Below, piece by piece: positions 43,766 through 54,958 of a DNA stretch of 64,000 nucleotides. The notes beneath the pieces are model-generated. The model made no database searches, had not been told where the DNA came from, and was given only the letters and a program-made list of their open reading frames with translations. The stretch's first letter is position 1. Each line of letters starts with the position of its first letter. Source of the DNA: JAFLCL01 sp964502175 (GTDB taxonomy: Bacteria; Myxococcota_A; Polyangia; Polyangiales; Sandaracinaceae). The position numbers and the translations under genes are program-made. The stretch covers positions 62,001-126,000 of the forward strand of contig CAZCVE010000020.1 of NCBI GenBank assembly GCA_964502175.1. The letters run 5' to 3'.

Positions 43766-45331
43766 TCACTCGTCTTCCCAGCCGACGACGCTCGGCAGCC
43801 CGCCCATCATCGTCGTCGCCGTGTCCATCGTGGTGACCATCGGCGCGGTCTCCTCGACCATCGTCGTCGCGGCCATCGACGTGACGGTCGTGTCACGCGG
43901 ACCACGTCCTCCGCCGCGCGGTCCACGGGCGAGCGTCGTGGGAGGGACGGTCGGCGGTGGCTCGACGCCCACGGCCTCCGTCGTCGTGGTGGTCGGCGGT
44001 GCGCTGGTGGTGACGAGCGTGGGCGGTGGCGCGGTCGTCACCGTGATCGGCGGCGCGGTCGTCGTGGTCGCGGTGACGACCGTGCTCATCGGTGACGTCG
44101 GCGCGGGCTCACCCCCGCCGAAGAGCGCGACGCCGATCCCGACGCCGAGCACGATGGTCGCGACGGTGCCTGCGAGGAGCGCGAGGCGACGCGTCGAGCG
44201 CACGGGAGCCTCGATGGCCACGTCGATCGAGTCGTTCGCACGCTTGGACGCCGCGACCTGCGTCGCGGCATCGGCGCGCATGCGCTCCTGACGATCCTTG
44301 CGGAGCCGCGCCGCCATCGTGGCCACGCCCTCCGACCCCTCCTGCGCGTCGGCCGCCGCATCGGTCTCGGCGCGCGAGACGTCGTCTTCTTCCGGCGGCG
44401 GCGCGATCGACATCACGCGCGTCGTCGAGGCACGCCCTTCGTCGGGCAGCGCCACGCCCACGGAGCGCGCGGCCTCGCGCAGCGCCTCGCGGAACACCGC
44501 CATGCTCGCGTGTCGCTCGGCGGGAGTGCGCGCCAGCGCGCGCTCGATCACGCGCGACATCTCGGACGGGATCGTCGTGACCACCGTGTCGATCGGCGGC
44601 GGCGTCTCCGTCATGATCTTCAGCATCACGTGGGCCGGCGAGGAGCCCGAGAACGGCGGGGAGCCCAAGAGGCACTCGTACGCGATGATCCCCATCGCCC
44701 AGACGTCGATCCCCGCGCCCTGGTTCTTGTATCCACCCGCCTGCTCGGGGGCCATGTAGGCCGGCGTACCCATGATCGAGCCGGTGTTCGTCGCGAACGA
44801 TCCACCGCGCGTGTCGAGCAGCTTCGCGATGCCGAAGTCGAGCAGCGTCGGCTTCACCTCTCCCGAGGACTGGCGCGCGAGGAAGATGTTGTCTGGCTTG
44901 AGATCGCGGTGGACGATCCCGAGCGCGTGCGCGGCCTCGAGCGCGTGCATCACGGGCAGCAAGAGCTCGAGCGTCATCACGAGATCGAGCTTCTCCTTGC
45001 GCTCGAGGTGCTCGCGCAGCGAGGCACCAACGAGGAGCTGGAGCACCTGGTAGATGGTGCCGTCCGGTTCCTCACCGAGGTCGAGCACCTCGACCACGTT
45101 CGGATGGCGGATGGCCGCCGCGGCGCGCGCTTCTCGCAGGAAACGCTTGGCGAACTGAGGGTCGGCCTGCGCCAACTCGGGGCGCAGGATCTTCACCGCG
45201 ACGGGCTGCCCCGTGTCCTCTTCGTGCGCGCGGAACACGACGCCCATGCCGCCACGCCCGAGGATCGCTTCCACGCGGTAGCGCTCGCCGAGGAGCGTTC
45301 CGATCCGCTCTTGGTCGGTGAGGATGGGCAC
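43766..45331 (-). CDS. Hanks-type Ser/Thr protein kinase with external Thr-rich tail
   Basis: 521 residues. The N-terminal kinase domain (~15-275) has the glycine loop GRGGMG (25-30), the VAIK-type Lys47, HRDLKPDN, DFGIAK and APE motifs, so it should be active. A charged linker follows, then one membrane segment (~375-400). The exported tail (~400-521) is rich in Thr, Pro and Val and has no sensor domain I recognise. It is a low-complexity, wall- or glycan-like stalk of the type seen in myxobacterial PknB relatives. Confidence 0.9.
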   Translation of the reverse strand: MPILTDQERIGTLLGERYRVEAILGRGGMGVVFRAHEEDTGQPVAVKILRPELAQADPQFAKRFLREARAAAAIRHPNVVEVLDLGEEPDGTIYQVLQLLVGASLREHLERKEKLDLVMTLELLLPVMHALEAAHALGIVHRDLKPDNIFLARQSSGEVKPTLLDFGIAKLLDTRGGSFATNTGSIMGTPAYMAPEQAGGYKNQGAGIDVWAMGIIAYECLLGSPPFSGSSPAHVMLKIMTETPPPIDTVVTTIPSEMSRVIERALARTPAERHASMAVFREALREAARSVGVALPDEGRASTTRVMSIAPPPEEDDVSRAETDAAADAQEGSEGVATMAARLRKDRQERMRADAATQVAASKRANDSIDVAIEAPVRSTRRLALLAGTVATIVLGVGIGVALFGGGEPAPTSPMSTVVTATTTTAPPITVTTAPPPTLVTTSAPPTTTTTEAVGVEPPPTVPPTTLARGPRGGGRGPRDTTVTSMAATTMVEETAPMVTTMDTATTMMGGLPSVVGWEDE

Positions 45332-45403
45332 GCGGCACAGACTACCGGACTCACCGTTCTCTTGGAATCACGCGGTGTCTGTCCGCGCAGCCCGCCGCCG
45401 CGG

Positions 45404-47455
45404 TCAGTGCAGCAGGTGTTGTTCGAGGAACATCGCCGAGAGCTCGTTGAAGCGGTCGCGGTTGCTCTTGCGGAGGAAGCCATGTCCCTCGTTGCGGGCG
45501 AGCATGTACCAGACGTCGTGACCTCCACCCCGCACGGCGCTCACGATCTGCTCGGCCTCGGCCGCCGGCACGCGCGGGTCGTTGGCGCCGTGCGCGACGA
45601 AGAGCGCGCTGCGGATCCGATCGACGTGCGTCACGGGCGAGATCTCCGCGAGGAACGCGCGCATCTCGGCGTTGGACTCGTCGCCGTACTCCACGCGACG
45701 GAGGTCGCGGCGGTAGGAGGCCGTGTTCTCGAGGAAGGTCACGAAGTTCGCGATGCCCACGATGTCGACGCCCGCGCGCAGCCGATCACCGAAGTGCACG
45801 AGCGACGCGAGCACCATGTAGCCGCCGTAGCTCCCACCGAACACGGCGACGCGGCTCGGATCGAGATCGGGCTGCGTGCCGATCCAGTCGAGGAGGGCGC
45901 CGATGTCCTGCACGCTGTCTTCGCGAAGGCGGCCATCGTCGAGGGCGAGGTAGCTCTTTCCGTAGCCGTCCGAGCCGCGGACGTTCGGCGTGATCACCGC
46001 GATGCCCGCCTCGGACGCGAGGTACTGCACGAGCGGATAGAACCAAGGCCGCGCCTGCGCCTCGGGACCGCCATGGATCTGGATGACGACGGGCACGCGC
46101 TGCCCCGCCGTCGCGCGTCGCGGCCGATAGTAGAAGGCCGGGATCGATCGCTGATCGAAGCTCGCGTAGTGCACGAGCTCCGGCTCGACGAGCGCCTCCG
46201 GATCGAGGCCGCCCATCTCGCTCTCGGTCCACCGCGAGGTGCGACGCGTCCGCAGATCGTAGGTGAACGCGTCACCCGAGAGGCGCGACGCGCTGATCGA
46301 GAACGCGACGACGGGAGCCTCGCGCGCGAAGCGGAGGCCCGTCATCACGCCGCGCGGGAGGCCCGCGATCGCCGTGATCCGTCGGCTCCGCGTGTCGAGC
46401 AGACGGAGCTCCGAGATGCCGTCGACGTTCACTCCGAACGCGAGCGTTCGACCGTCGGGCGAGAGCGCGACCTCCTCGAGGTTCCACGGGATCGAGCGCG
46501 TGAGCGGGCGCCACGTCGTCAGATCCGAGACCCGCGCGAGGTCCGCGAGCGGCACCTCGTAGAGCTCCGCGAACTCACTGCCGCGATCGCTCACGACGTA
46601 GAGCGAGCGACCGTCTGCGCTGAAGGCCGCCGCGCGATCCGCCCCGGTCGCACCCTCGGGCGAGAGCCGCGTGACCGCGCGCGTGGCCACGTCGACGAGG
46701 TAGAGGCGGCTGTCGGTGATCGAGACGAACTCCTGGAGGAGCAGGCGCGCCCCGTCGCGTGAGAACTCGACGACGTGCCAGTCGCCCGCGCGCTCGAGGA
46801 AGAGCTCGCCCGCGCTCGCGCCGTCGCTCATCCAGATGTCCATGTCGCGCCCGTTGCGCGCGTTCGACACGTACGCGAGGCGCGATCCATCGCGGTTGAA
46901 GAGGAACTCGATGTTGCGGCTCCGCCCGTCCGTCACGAGCGCGCGGCGCCCCGTGCGGAGATCGACGCGGTAGAGCTGGTAGTTCTCCGCGCCGCCGATG
47001 TCCTGATGGAGGAGCACGGCGTGCTCGTCGTTCGGGTAGAACGCCGCGCCGAACACGGGCTCCGACGTGAACGTGAGCTGCCTTCGCGCGCCCATCGGGC
47101 TCGACACGACGTGCAGCTGCGCGGTGTCGGCAAAGCGCGTGGTGATCAACATCGCGCTGCCGTCGTCGCTCATCTCCTGCAGCGTGGCGCTGCGCGTCTC
47201 GAGGTACTGCTGCAGGCGCTCGTGCAGCGCGGGCGGCACCTCGGGAGTGCCATCGAGGCGCACGACACCGTCGTCTTGCACCCCCGGCGCGGCCGTAGCG
47301 ACGGTCGTCGTCTCCGTCGAGGAGGGCGGAGGACACGCGGCCTGGTCGGTGATCGGCGGGCACGCGGGACACGGACGATCCGCCTGGCCAGCACCGCATC
47401 CGACCAGAGACGTGAGGAGCATTGAGAGAACGAGCGAGCGCGACATGCCGCGCAT
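45404..47455 (-). CDS. S9 (prolyl oligopeptidase family) peptidase, lipoprotein
   Basis: 683 residues from the ATG at 47455; a second ATG at 47446 is equally good. Lipobox SLVGC near residue 20 shows export. The N-terminal half is a WD40-like seven-bladed propeller (TolB-type blades such as FSRDGARLLLQEF and LSPDGRTLAFGVN). The C-terminal half is an alpha/beta hydrolase with catalytic Ser in GGSYGGYM, Asp in HGANDPRVP and His in NEGHGF. It should cleave short peptides in the periplasm or on the surface, often after Pro, but specificity is not readable. Confidence 0.88.
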   Translation of the reverse strand: MRGMSRSLVLSMLLTSLVGCGAGQADRPCPACPPITDQAACPPPSSTETTTVATAAPGVQDDGVVRLDGTPEVPPALHERLQQYLETRSATLQEMSDDGSAMLITTRFADTAQLHVVSSPMGARRQLTFTSEPVFGAAFYPNDEHAVLLHQDIGGAENYQLYRVDLRTGRRALVTDGRSRNIEFLFNRDGSRLAYVSNARNGRDMDIWMSDGASAGELFLERAGDWHVVEFSRDGARLLLQEFVSITDSRLYLVDVATRAVTRLSPEGATGADRAAAFSADGRSLYVVSDRGSEFAELYEVPLADLARVSDLTTWRPLTRSIPWNLEEVALSPDGRTLAFGVNVDGISELRLLDTRSRRITAIAGLPRGVMTGLRFAREAPVVAFSISASRLSGDAFTYDLRTRRTSRWTESEMGGLDPEALVEPELVHYASFDQRSIPAFYYRPRRATAGQRVPVVIQIHGGPEAQARPWFYPLVQYLASEAGIAVITPNVRGSDGYGKSYLALDDGRLREDSVQDIGALLDWIGTQPDLDPSRVAVFGGSYGGYMVLASLVHFGDRLRAGVDIVGIANFVTFLENTASYRRDLRRVEYGDESNAEMRAFLAEISPVTHVDRIRSALFVAHGANDPRVPAAEAEQIVSAVRGGGHDVWYMLARNEGHGFLRKSNRDRFNELSAMFLEQHLLH

Positions 47456-47470
47456 CCTACCCGCGACCTC

Positions 47471-48493
47471 CTACTGCGCGCGCTGCTGCATCATCTGGAG
47501 CAGCGCTGCTGCTCCGAGACCGCGACGCACCTCTTCGGCAGTCATGTTCGTCTGGAGATCGACCGCGGTTCCCTGTCGCGTCCCGGTCAGCTGCTCGAGC
47601 GGGCGGTTGAGGCCCGCGCCGCGAACGAGGAACTCACCCGCGTACTGACGCGCGCTCGCGAGCGCCCAGTCGAGAGAGGCCTGCGCGTCTGCCTCCGTCG
47701 CGAAGTCGCCGTGCACGTAGAGAAAGAGCGTGTGGCTCGCGTCGTCCTCCATCGCGTGCAGGCGGTACGCGCTCGGCGGCGTCGGATAGCCCGCGCGGCC
47801 CTGCATCGCCTCCGTGGAGATCATCGTCGCGAGCTCGCCCGCGGCGAACGTGAGCTGCGGCTCGACGATCGCATCGGGCCCCGACGTCGCGCGTCGGTTG
47901 GCGTGATCGCGCGCCACGGTCGCGATGCGAGCCACGTCGTCCGTCGGACAGATCACGGCCTCGTGCGCAGCCGTCAGCACGACCGAGTGCGGCACGGGCA
48001 GCGCCACGGGCAGCGTGGCCACCGCGAACCCGTTCGCTTCGCTCCAGGTCAGCGGCAGCGAGCGTGCGACCGACAGCGCGAGGAGTCGCTCGCGCACCAT
48101 CGCCTCGGTGCCCACGTACCGCAGCACCGCGACACGGCGCGTCGCGTAGAGGCCGTCGGCGCCGATCACCATCGAGTCGAGGTCCTGCACGGGTCGGATC
48201 CCCGAGCCTCCCGCGAGGTTCTGCCAGGTCTGCGTCGCGACCATCGCCGACTCGACGTCTGCCGCGACGGGCGAGCGCCTCACGCGCGCCATGTCGAGGC
48301 GCGCCAGCACGCGATGGCCCTCGGGCAAGAACGACTGCGGCGGTCCCGCGGGCGCGGACACCTCGGATCCGGACGTGCTCTCGGTGCCGGTGCTCGTCGC
48401 CTCGTCGTCGCTCGCGCGAGGCGCGGGACCACAGGCGACCGAGAGCATCGAGAGGCACGACACGAGGGCGAGGAGAGAGCGGCGGTAGAGCAT
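47471..48493 (-). CDS. hypothetical lipoprotein
   Basis: 340 residues from the ATG at 48493. Signal with lipobox SVAC (Cys21), a Ser/Thr/Glu-rich spacer, then a compact alpha/beta domain (~55-335) without known motifs. It lies 15 bases upstream of the S9 peptidase gene on the same strand and is probably co-transcribed with it. Its only Cys after the lipobox is in AVICPTDD. Confidence 0.7.
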   Translation of the reverse strand: MLYRRSLLALVSCLSMLSVACGPAPRASDDEATSTGTESTSGSEVSAPAGPPQSFLPEGHRVLARLDMARVRRSPVAADVESAMVATQTWQNLAGGSGIRPVQDLDSMVIGADGLYATRRVAVLRYVGTEAMVRERLLALSVARSLPLTWSEANGFAVATLPVALPVPHSVVLTAAHEAVICPTDDVARIATVARDHANRRATSGPDAIVEPQLTFAAGELATMISTEAMQGRAGYPTPPSAYRLHAMEDDASHTLFLYVHGDFATEADAQASLDWALASARQYAGEFLVRGAGLNRPLEQLTGTRQGTAVDLQTNMTAEEVRRGLGAAALLQMMQQRAQ

Positions 48494-48589
48494 GGGCGTC
48501 AACCTACGCGACTCGTGACGCACGCGCGAACGACGAGATTCACACGCCCGATGGACGAGCCGGCGCGCCGCCCTCATACCTCTCGCACG

Positions 48590-49075
48590 ATGTCGGCTCC
48601 GAAGCGCTCACTCCCCTCGCTCGGCGCGCGCGACGTGTCCTCCGATCCGCCCTCGATCGACGACGCGCGCGCGGCGCTCGGCGGGCGCGTGACGCTGCGA
48701 CGCGAGCCTCGCATCGGTGGTCTGGCGCGCTTCGACGACGCGCGCGGCAACGAAGTGAACGGCATCGTCGTGTGCGAGACGGACGCGGATCTCGACGTGT
48801 GGATCGGCGACGGACGCTTCCAGCGCATCGCGAGCGAGCGCGCCGGCGTCAGCACGCCCTCGACCGATCACGCGCTCGCCGACGTGGCCGCCGACGCGCG
48901 GCTCTTCCTCGCGCTCCTCGAAGGGCAGCGCGTCCGGTTCCTCATGCGCGATGGCTCGAGCCACGAGGGCGTGCTCGCGGAGCGATGTCGCTACGGCGCG
49001 CTCGTCTCGTTCGAGTCGCGCGTCTACGCCGTGTCGTTCCGACGCCTCTGGCCGCTCGAGACCGAAGGCGCGTGA
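48590..49075 (+). CDS. hypothetical soluble protein, 161 aa
   Basis: Starts at the ATG at 48590, just after a short AT-rich stretch. No signal peptide. The C-terminal part (FLMRDGSSHEGVLAERCRYGALVSF) looks like a small beta-barrel (SH3/Sm-like) but is too short to assign. It is divergent from the lipoprotein-peptidase pair and converges on the MerR-desaturase operon. Confidence 0.6.
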   Translation: MSAPKRSLPSLGARDVSSDPPSIDDARAALGGRVTLRREPRIGGLARFDDARGNEVNGIVVCETDADLDVWIGDGRFQRIASERAGVSTPSTDHALADVAADARLFLALLEGQRVRFLMRDGSSHEGVLAERCRYGALVSFESRVYAVSFRRLWPLETEGA

Positions 49076-49079
49076 GCGC

Positions 49080-49859
49080 TCAGGCGCGCTTCTTCTTCCG
49101 CGGGATCTTCGCGGCGCGCCCGGACTCGAGCAGCTCGCGCAGCGAGCGCTCCATCTCGCGCGCGAAGATCATGCGCACCGCCTCGGGAGCGATCGCGCGC
49201 AGCGACTCGACGAGCGTCCCGAGCTCCACGTCGAGCCCCTCTGCGCTCGCGTGCGCGACGAAGAGCTCGGTGAGCTCCTTCGTCGCCTTGCCGAGGTGTC
49301 GCGCGAGCACGTCCGCGGCCTTCGCGGTCACCTCGAGATCGACGCCCGCGCCCTCGAGCTTGCCCGCGAGCGCGACGAGCCCCGGGCTGCCGACGAGGAA
49401 CGTGTCGCCCTTGCGCTCCACCTTCACGTGCCGCGTGAGATCCTTGAGCAGGCCCGCGCGCTTGCGACCGTAGAGCGCGAGGAGCTCGTCTTCGGTCATC
49501 GTGCGCGGTCGATCCTCGGCCCATGGCTTCGAGAGCTGCGCGTCGAGACCGAGCCAGTCCTTCACGTCGAGGCTGCCCTCGTCGAGGCGCTTCACCAGCT
49601 CGCGGATCGCGTCGATGCGCAGGCCTCGATCTTGGAGCTTGGCCACGAGCTCGAGCCGCTCGACGTGCTTCTTCGCGTAGTACGCGACTCTCCCCTTCAT
49701 GACCGGCGCAGGGACGAGGCCCTTCGACTGGTAGAAGCGGATGGTCCGGCTCGGGACTGCGGCCTCGGCGGCGAGGTCGTCGATCGTCAGGGTCGCGTCG
49801 TCCTCGGCCGGCATCGGTGCCGACGTTTCTATCACGCTCGCTGCGAGCTCGAGGCTCAC
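49080..49859 (-). CDS. MerR-family transcriptional regulator coupled to the desaturase gene
   Basis: 259 residues from the GTG at 49859, which overlaps the desaturase stop by four bases. The N-terminal winged helix spans ~20-85 with the MerR pattern LTIDDLAAEAAVPSRTIRFYQSKGL and AYYAKKHVERLELV. The C-terminal ~170 residues are helical and longer than in metal-responsive MerR proteins, with no metal-binding Cys, so a lipid or drug-like effector is more likely. A 14-base palindrome in the desaturase promoter region is a candidate binding site. Confidence 0.85.
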   Translation of the reverse strand: MSLELAASVIETSAPMPAEDDATLTIDDLAAEAAVPSRTIRFYQSKGLVPAPVMKGRVAYYAKKHVERLELVAKLQDRGLRIDAIRELVKRLDEGSLDVKDWLGLDAQLSKPWAEDRPRTMTEDELLALYGRKRAGLLKDLTRHVKVERKGDTFLVGSPGLVALAGKLEGAGVDLEVTAKAADVLARHLGKATKELTELFVAHASAEGLDVELGTLVESLRAIAPEAVRMIFAREMERSLRELLESGRAAKIPRKKKRA

Positions 49860-51004
49860 GCCATCGCCTTGGCGAGCTCGTTCACCGTCGCGCCGACCGA
49901 GCGCTCGTCTCGGCTGAGCTCGTGGATCCACCGGAACGCGTCGAGGAGCGTGCGAGGCCAGCTCGCGGTCCGGTACTCGACGCCGTGCTCCTCACACAGC
50001 GCCCGCACCTCCGGCGCGACCTGCCGCAGACGCTCGGGCGCGAGCTTGGGGAAGAGGTGGTGCTCGATCTGTCGATCGAGGCCGCCGCAGAGGACCGACA
50101 GCGCCCACGGCACCTCGAAGTCGTTCGTGGCCTCGACCTGCATCGCGTACCACTCACCGCGGTTGCGAGTCTTGGTGCCCTCGGGGTAGCTGCGCGTGCG
50201 CTCGCCGACGTGGCCGCAGAAGATCGTCGCCGCGGAGTAGATGTCGCGCGCCGTCTCCGCCATCCAGTTCCCGAGCAGCACCTTCCAGAACATCGGCCCC
50301 GCGAGCGCCGGGAAGAGCACGTACTCGTACGCGTAGTACGGCACGAACTTGCGGAGCGCCTTCCGCCACGCGGTGCGCGCGCTCTTCGGGCTCGCGTCCG
50401 GCACGAAGTCGAAGCCGCCGCGGCCGTTTCCGCCGTCGAGCAGATCCGCGAGCCCGGTGAAGTGCGCGTTCATCGTCAGCGCGAAGTTCGGGAACAGCAC
50501 GAGGAGCGCGAACGCCGTCTGGAAGCGGTGCTTCTTCGCGTCGTACGGCGTGTCCCGCGTCAGCCGCACGGGCCCGAAGTGGATGTCCGCGTCCTTGCCC
50601 ACCACGTTGGTCGCCCCGTGGTGGCGCACGTTGTGACCGTACCTCCACGACTCCTCGTCGATGGGCACACGCCAGAGGTGTGTCTTGCTCTGGAACGCCT
50701 CCGCGCCCGGCAGACCGTCGTACGCGCCGTGGAGCGCGGTGTGCCCGATCTCGGTCGCCTCGAGCTGCTTGTGCAGCCACAGCGCCACGACGCCGATCAC
50801 GAACGTGACCGGCTCGAGCGAGACGTGGATCAGCGCGCGTCCCACGATCTCGGCGGCGATGGAGACGACGCGCATGCGGCGCACGTGGCGCACGTCGTCT
50901 TCGCCGACCTCGGACTCGATGCGCGCCTTGAGCGCGTCGATGGCCTCGCCGAAGCGGCGGAGGCGTTCGAGGTCGTGTTCCTGCTGTGTGCTGGCTGCGT
51001 GCAT
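49856..51004 (-). CDS. acyl-lipid fatty acid desaturase
   Basis: 382 residues. The three His boxes of membrane desaturases are present: HTALH (box 1), HNVRHH (box 2) and QIEHH (box 3). The Gln in box 3 is typical of front-end acyl-lipid desaturases. Two hydrophobic double segments (~50-90, ~190-240) place it in the inner membrane. No fused cytochrome b5 domain, so a separate electron donor is needed. It should introduce double bonds into membrane lipids, with transcription probably set by the coupled MerR-type gene. Confidence 0.88.
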   Translation of the reverse strand: MHAASTQQEHDLERLRRFGEAIDALKARIESEVGEDDVRHVRRMRVVSIAAEIVGRALIHVSLEPVTFVIGVVALWLHKQLEATEIGHTALHGAYDGLPGAEAFQSKTHLWRVPIDEESWRYGHNVRHHGATNVVGKDADIHFGPVRLTRDTPYDAKKHRFQTAFALLVLFPNFALTMNAHFTGLADLLDGGNGRGGFDFVPDASPKSARTAWRKALRKFVPYYAYEYVLFPALAGPMFWKVLLGNWMAETARDIYSAATIFCGHVGERTRSYPEGTKTRNRGEWYAMQVEATNDFEVPWALSVLCGGLDRQIEHHLFPKLAPERLRQVAPEVRALCEEHGVEYRTASWPRTLLDAFRWIHELSRDERSVGATVNELAKAMA

Positions 51005-51074
51005 GGGCCGGACTCCTCGTGCTCGGTCGGTCGCGTGCCCAGGCTCGGGCTATGCGCCGCCGTGCGATGCGCCA

Positions 51075-51103
51075 GTTGTGACCGTTACAGTGACCACTGT
51101 CAA
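51075..51103 (-). promoter_or_regulatory. desaturase promoter with overlapping palindromic operator
   Basis: On the minus strand TTGACA (51103-51098) is a perfect -35 box. CACAAC, 17 bases downstream (51080-51075), is a partial -10 box. A perfect palindrome ACAGTG-GT-CACTGT (51100-51087) overlaps the -35 box and the start of the spacer, and a direct repeat GTGACC with a 6-base spacer covers the same region. This geometry fits a MerR-type or repressor operator. Confidence 0.5.
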
Positions 51104-51161
51104 CATTAGGAATGCACACGCCGAGGCGCTGGCCGCACGACGCTGATAAGAGGCCCGCGAC

Positions 51162-52523
51162 ATGACTCGAAAGCTGTTCGGCACAGACGGCGTGCGCGGC
51201 CTCGCGAACGCAGGCGCCATCACCCCCGAGACCGCGTTCCGCATCGGCGCGGGCATCGTCTACCAGCTGCGCAAGAAGACGAAGCACGCGCCCCGCGTGG
51301 TGATCGGCAAGGACACGCGCCTCTCGGGCTACCTCCTCGAGACGGCCCTCTCTGCGGGCGTCTGCACGTGGGGCGGGCGCGTGATGTTGAGCGGCCCGCT
51401 GCCGACTCCGGCCGTGGCGCACCTCACCACCTCGATGCGCGCCGACGCCGGCGTCGTGATCAGCGCGAGCCACAACCCGTACTTCGACAACGGCATCAAG
51501 ATCTTCGGCCACGACGGCTTCAAGCTCCCCGACGAAGCCGAGGCCGAGCTCGAGCGCCTCATCGAGAGCGACGCGCTCGATCAGGATCGACCCACGGGAT
51601 CGGACGTCGGAGTCGCCGAGCGCCTCGACGACGCGCGCGGCCGCTACGTCGCGTTCGTGAAGCAGACGTTCCCGTCGGAGCTCACGCTCGAGGGCCTGCG
51701 CATCGTCGTCGACGCCGCGCACGGCGCGGCCTACCGCGTGGCCCCCACCGTGCTCGCGGAGCTCGGCGCCGAGGTGTTCCCCATCGGCGTCGATCCGGAC
51801 GGCAAGAACATCAACGAGAAGTGCGGCGCGGTGCACCCCGCGGCGTGCGCGGCAGAGGTGATCCGCCAGCGCGCGGATCTCGGCATCGCGCTCGACGGCG
51901 ACGCAGACCGCGTGATCGTCATCGACGAGAAGGGCAACGAGGTCGACGGCGACGCGGTGATGGCGCTCTGCGCGACGCGCATGCTCCGCGACAAGAAGCT
52001 GAAGAAGAAGACGCTCGTCGCGACCGTCATGTCGAACCTCGGCCTCGAGCGCGCGATCGAAGGCGCAGGCGGCAAGCTCGTGCGCACGGCCGTGGGCGAT
52101 CGCTACGTCGTCGAGGAGATGCGCAAGCACGGCTACAACCTCGGCGGCGAGCAGTCGGGCCACATGATCTTCCTCGATCACGCCTCGACCGGAGACGGCC
52201 TCGTGGCTGGCCTCCAGCTGCTCGCGATGGCCGTGCGCGAGAAGAAGCCGCTCTCGGAGCTCGCGACCGCGGCGATGACGCGCGTCCCGCAGATCCTCGT
52301 CAACGGAACGCTCAAGGCGCGCAAGCCGCTCGATCAGATGCCGAAGACCACGCGCGCGATCGTCAGCGCCGAGAAGAAGCTCGGCAAGACGGGCCGCGTC
52401 GTCGTCCGCTGGAGCGGCACCGAGCCCAAGCTCCGCGTGATGGTCGAGGGCGAGAGCGACACGCTCATCCGCACGCTCGCCGACGGCATCCTCGAGACCG
52501 CGAAGACCGAGCTCGGCGGCTGA
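51162..52523 (+). CDS. glmM: phosphoglucosamine mutase GlmM
   Basis: 453 residues, the family's usual length. It converts glucosamine-6-phosphate to glucosamine-1-phosphate for UDP-GlcNAc and peptidoglycan synthesis. It starts MTRKLFGTDGVRG, a diagnostic GlmM N-terminus. The active-site Ser is Ser103 in ISASHNP, the Mg loop is DGDADR, the sugar-binding loop is GGEQSGH, and the phosphate-binding loop is RWSGTEPKLRV. In many bacteria glmM ends the cdaA-ybbR operon; here it is inverted and separated from cdaA/ybbR by about 2.4 kb. Confidence 0.95.
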   Translation: MTRKLFGTDGVRGLANAGAITPETAFRIGAGIVYQLRKKTKHAPRVVIGKDTRLSGYLLETALSAGVCTWGGRVMLSGPLPTPAVAHLTTSMRADAGVVISASHNPYFDNGIKIFGHDGFKLPDEAEAELERLIESDALDQDRPTGSDVGVAERLDDARGRYVAFVKQTFPSELTLEGLRIVVDAAHGAAYRVAPTVLAELGAEVFPIGVDPDGKNINEKCGAVHPAACAAEVIRQRADLGIALDGDADRVIVIDEKGNEVDGDAVMALCATRMLRDKKLKKKTLVATVMSNLGLERAIEGAGGKLVRTAVGDRYVVEEMRKHGYNLGGEQSGHMIFLDHASTGDGLVAGLQLLAMAVREKKPLSELATAAMTRVPQILVNGTLKARKPLDQMPKTTRAIVSAEKKLGKTGRVVVRWSGTEPKLRVMVEGESDTLIRTLADGILETAKTELGG

Positions 52524-52557
52524 GGCGTGTTGCCCTCGGACCTCGTAGTCGTTTGCT

Positions 52558-52704
52558 TTGTCCGCATGGTTCGATGACCAAGGCCCGCGATGGCGGCTCT
52601 GCCTCGCTCCGCGCCATCGCAAGCCCGTCCTCGCGATGCAGTTCATGTCGTCCGTGGACGAGCTCGAGTGGGAACACGTCATCGAGGGCCGACTCGAGCC
52701 ATAG
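52558..52704 (+). CDS. possible 48-aa protein or gene remnant upstream of kinase gene
   Basis: An open frame from TTG at 52558 to TAG at 52702-52704 encodes a short, normally composed protein ending VDELEWEHVIEGRLEP. Its codon use is like that of the neighbours. There is no ATG near the start and no known domain, so it may be a small protein, an upstream regulatory ORF for the kinase 19 bases downstream, or the remains of a larger gene. Confidence 0.3.
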   Translation: MSAWFDDQGPRWRLCLAPRHRKPVLAMQFMSSVDELEWEHVIEGRLEP

Positions 52705-52722
52705 CGCTATCCTTCGCGCCGC

Positions 52723-54537
<1,815 letters not shown>

Positions 54538-54540
54538 CCG

Positions 54541-54572
54541 CGCAGGGATCGCCGCCGCGCGCGATCCCTGCG
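54541..54572 (+). terminator. 12-bp perfect stem-loop after the kinase gene
   Basis: Arms cgcagggatcgc / gcgatccctgcg with an 8-base loop, 3 bases after the kinase stop and 11 bases before the next start. No T-tract follows. It could act as a terminator, a processing site or an element reducing expression of the next gene. Confidence 0.4.
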
Positions 54573-54583
54573 AGGCTCCTCCG

Positions 54584-54949
54584 ATGAGCACCCGCGATGG
54601 ATTGGTGCAGCGCATGAGAGCCGCGAGCCGCGACGAGCTCGTGCGCATCTGCACCGTCGAGGCGGGCGACTACACGCACGAGGCGATCGAGCTCGCGCGA
54701 CGAGAGCTCGTCTCGCGCGGCGAGGACGTGAGCGGCCTCGTCGCCAGCACCGCCGAGACGACGCCTTCGGATCCGCGCAGGCTCGCGGGCACGCTGATCA
54801 TCGGCAGCCTCGGCGTCGCGCTCCTCGCCGCGCCTTGGCTCGACTCTCTCCCGACGTGGGCGGCCATCGCCATCGAGGCCGCGGCCACCTCGCTCGCGCT
54901 CGTCGGCGCGGTCCGCTACTTCGGCGCGGAGAGCCGACCTGGTCCGTGA
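54584..54949 (+). CDS. small hypothetical membrane protein
   Basis: 121 residues from the ATG at 54584, with GAGG 8 bases upstream. The N-terminal half is charged and helical, with RELVSRGEDVSGL resembling the short conserved helix pair of other myxobacterial small proteins. Two hydrophobic segments (~68-85 and ~88-110) form a membrane hairpin. No function known. It converges with ybbR, with only 9 bases between the stop codons. Confidence 0.6.
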   Translation: MSTRDGLVQRMRAASRDELVRICTVEAGDYTHEAIELARRELVSRGEDVSGLVASTAETTPSDPRRLAGTLIIGSLGVALLAAPWLDSLPTWAAIAIEAAATSLALVGAVRYFGAESRPGP

Positions 54950-54958
54950 TGCCGCGTG

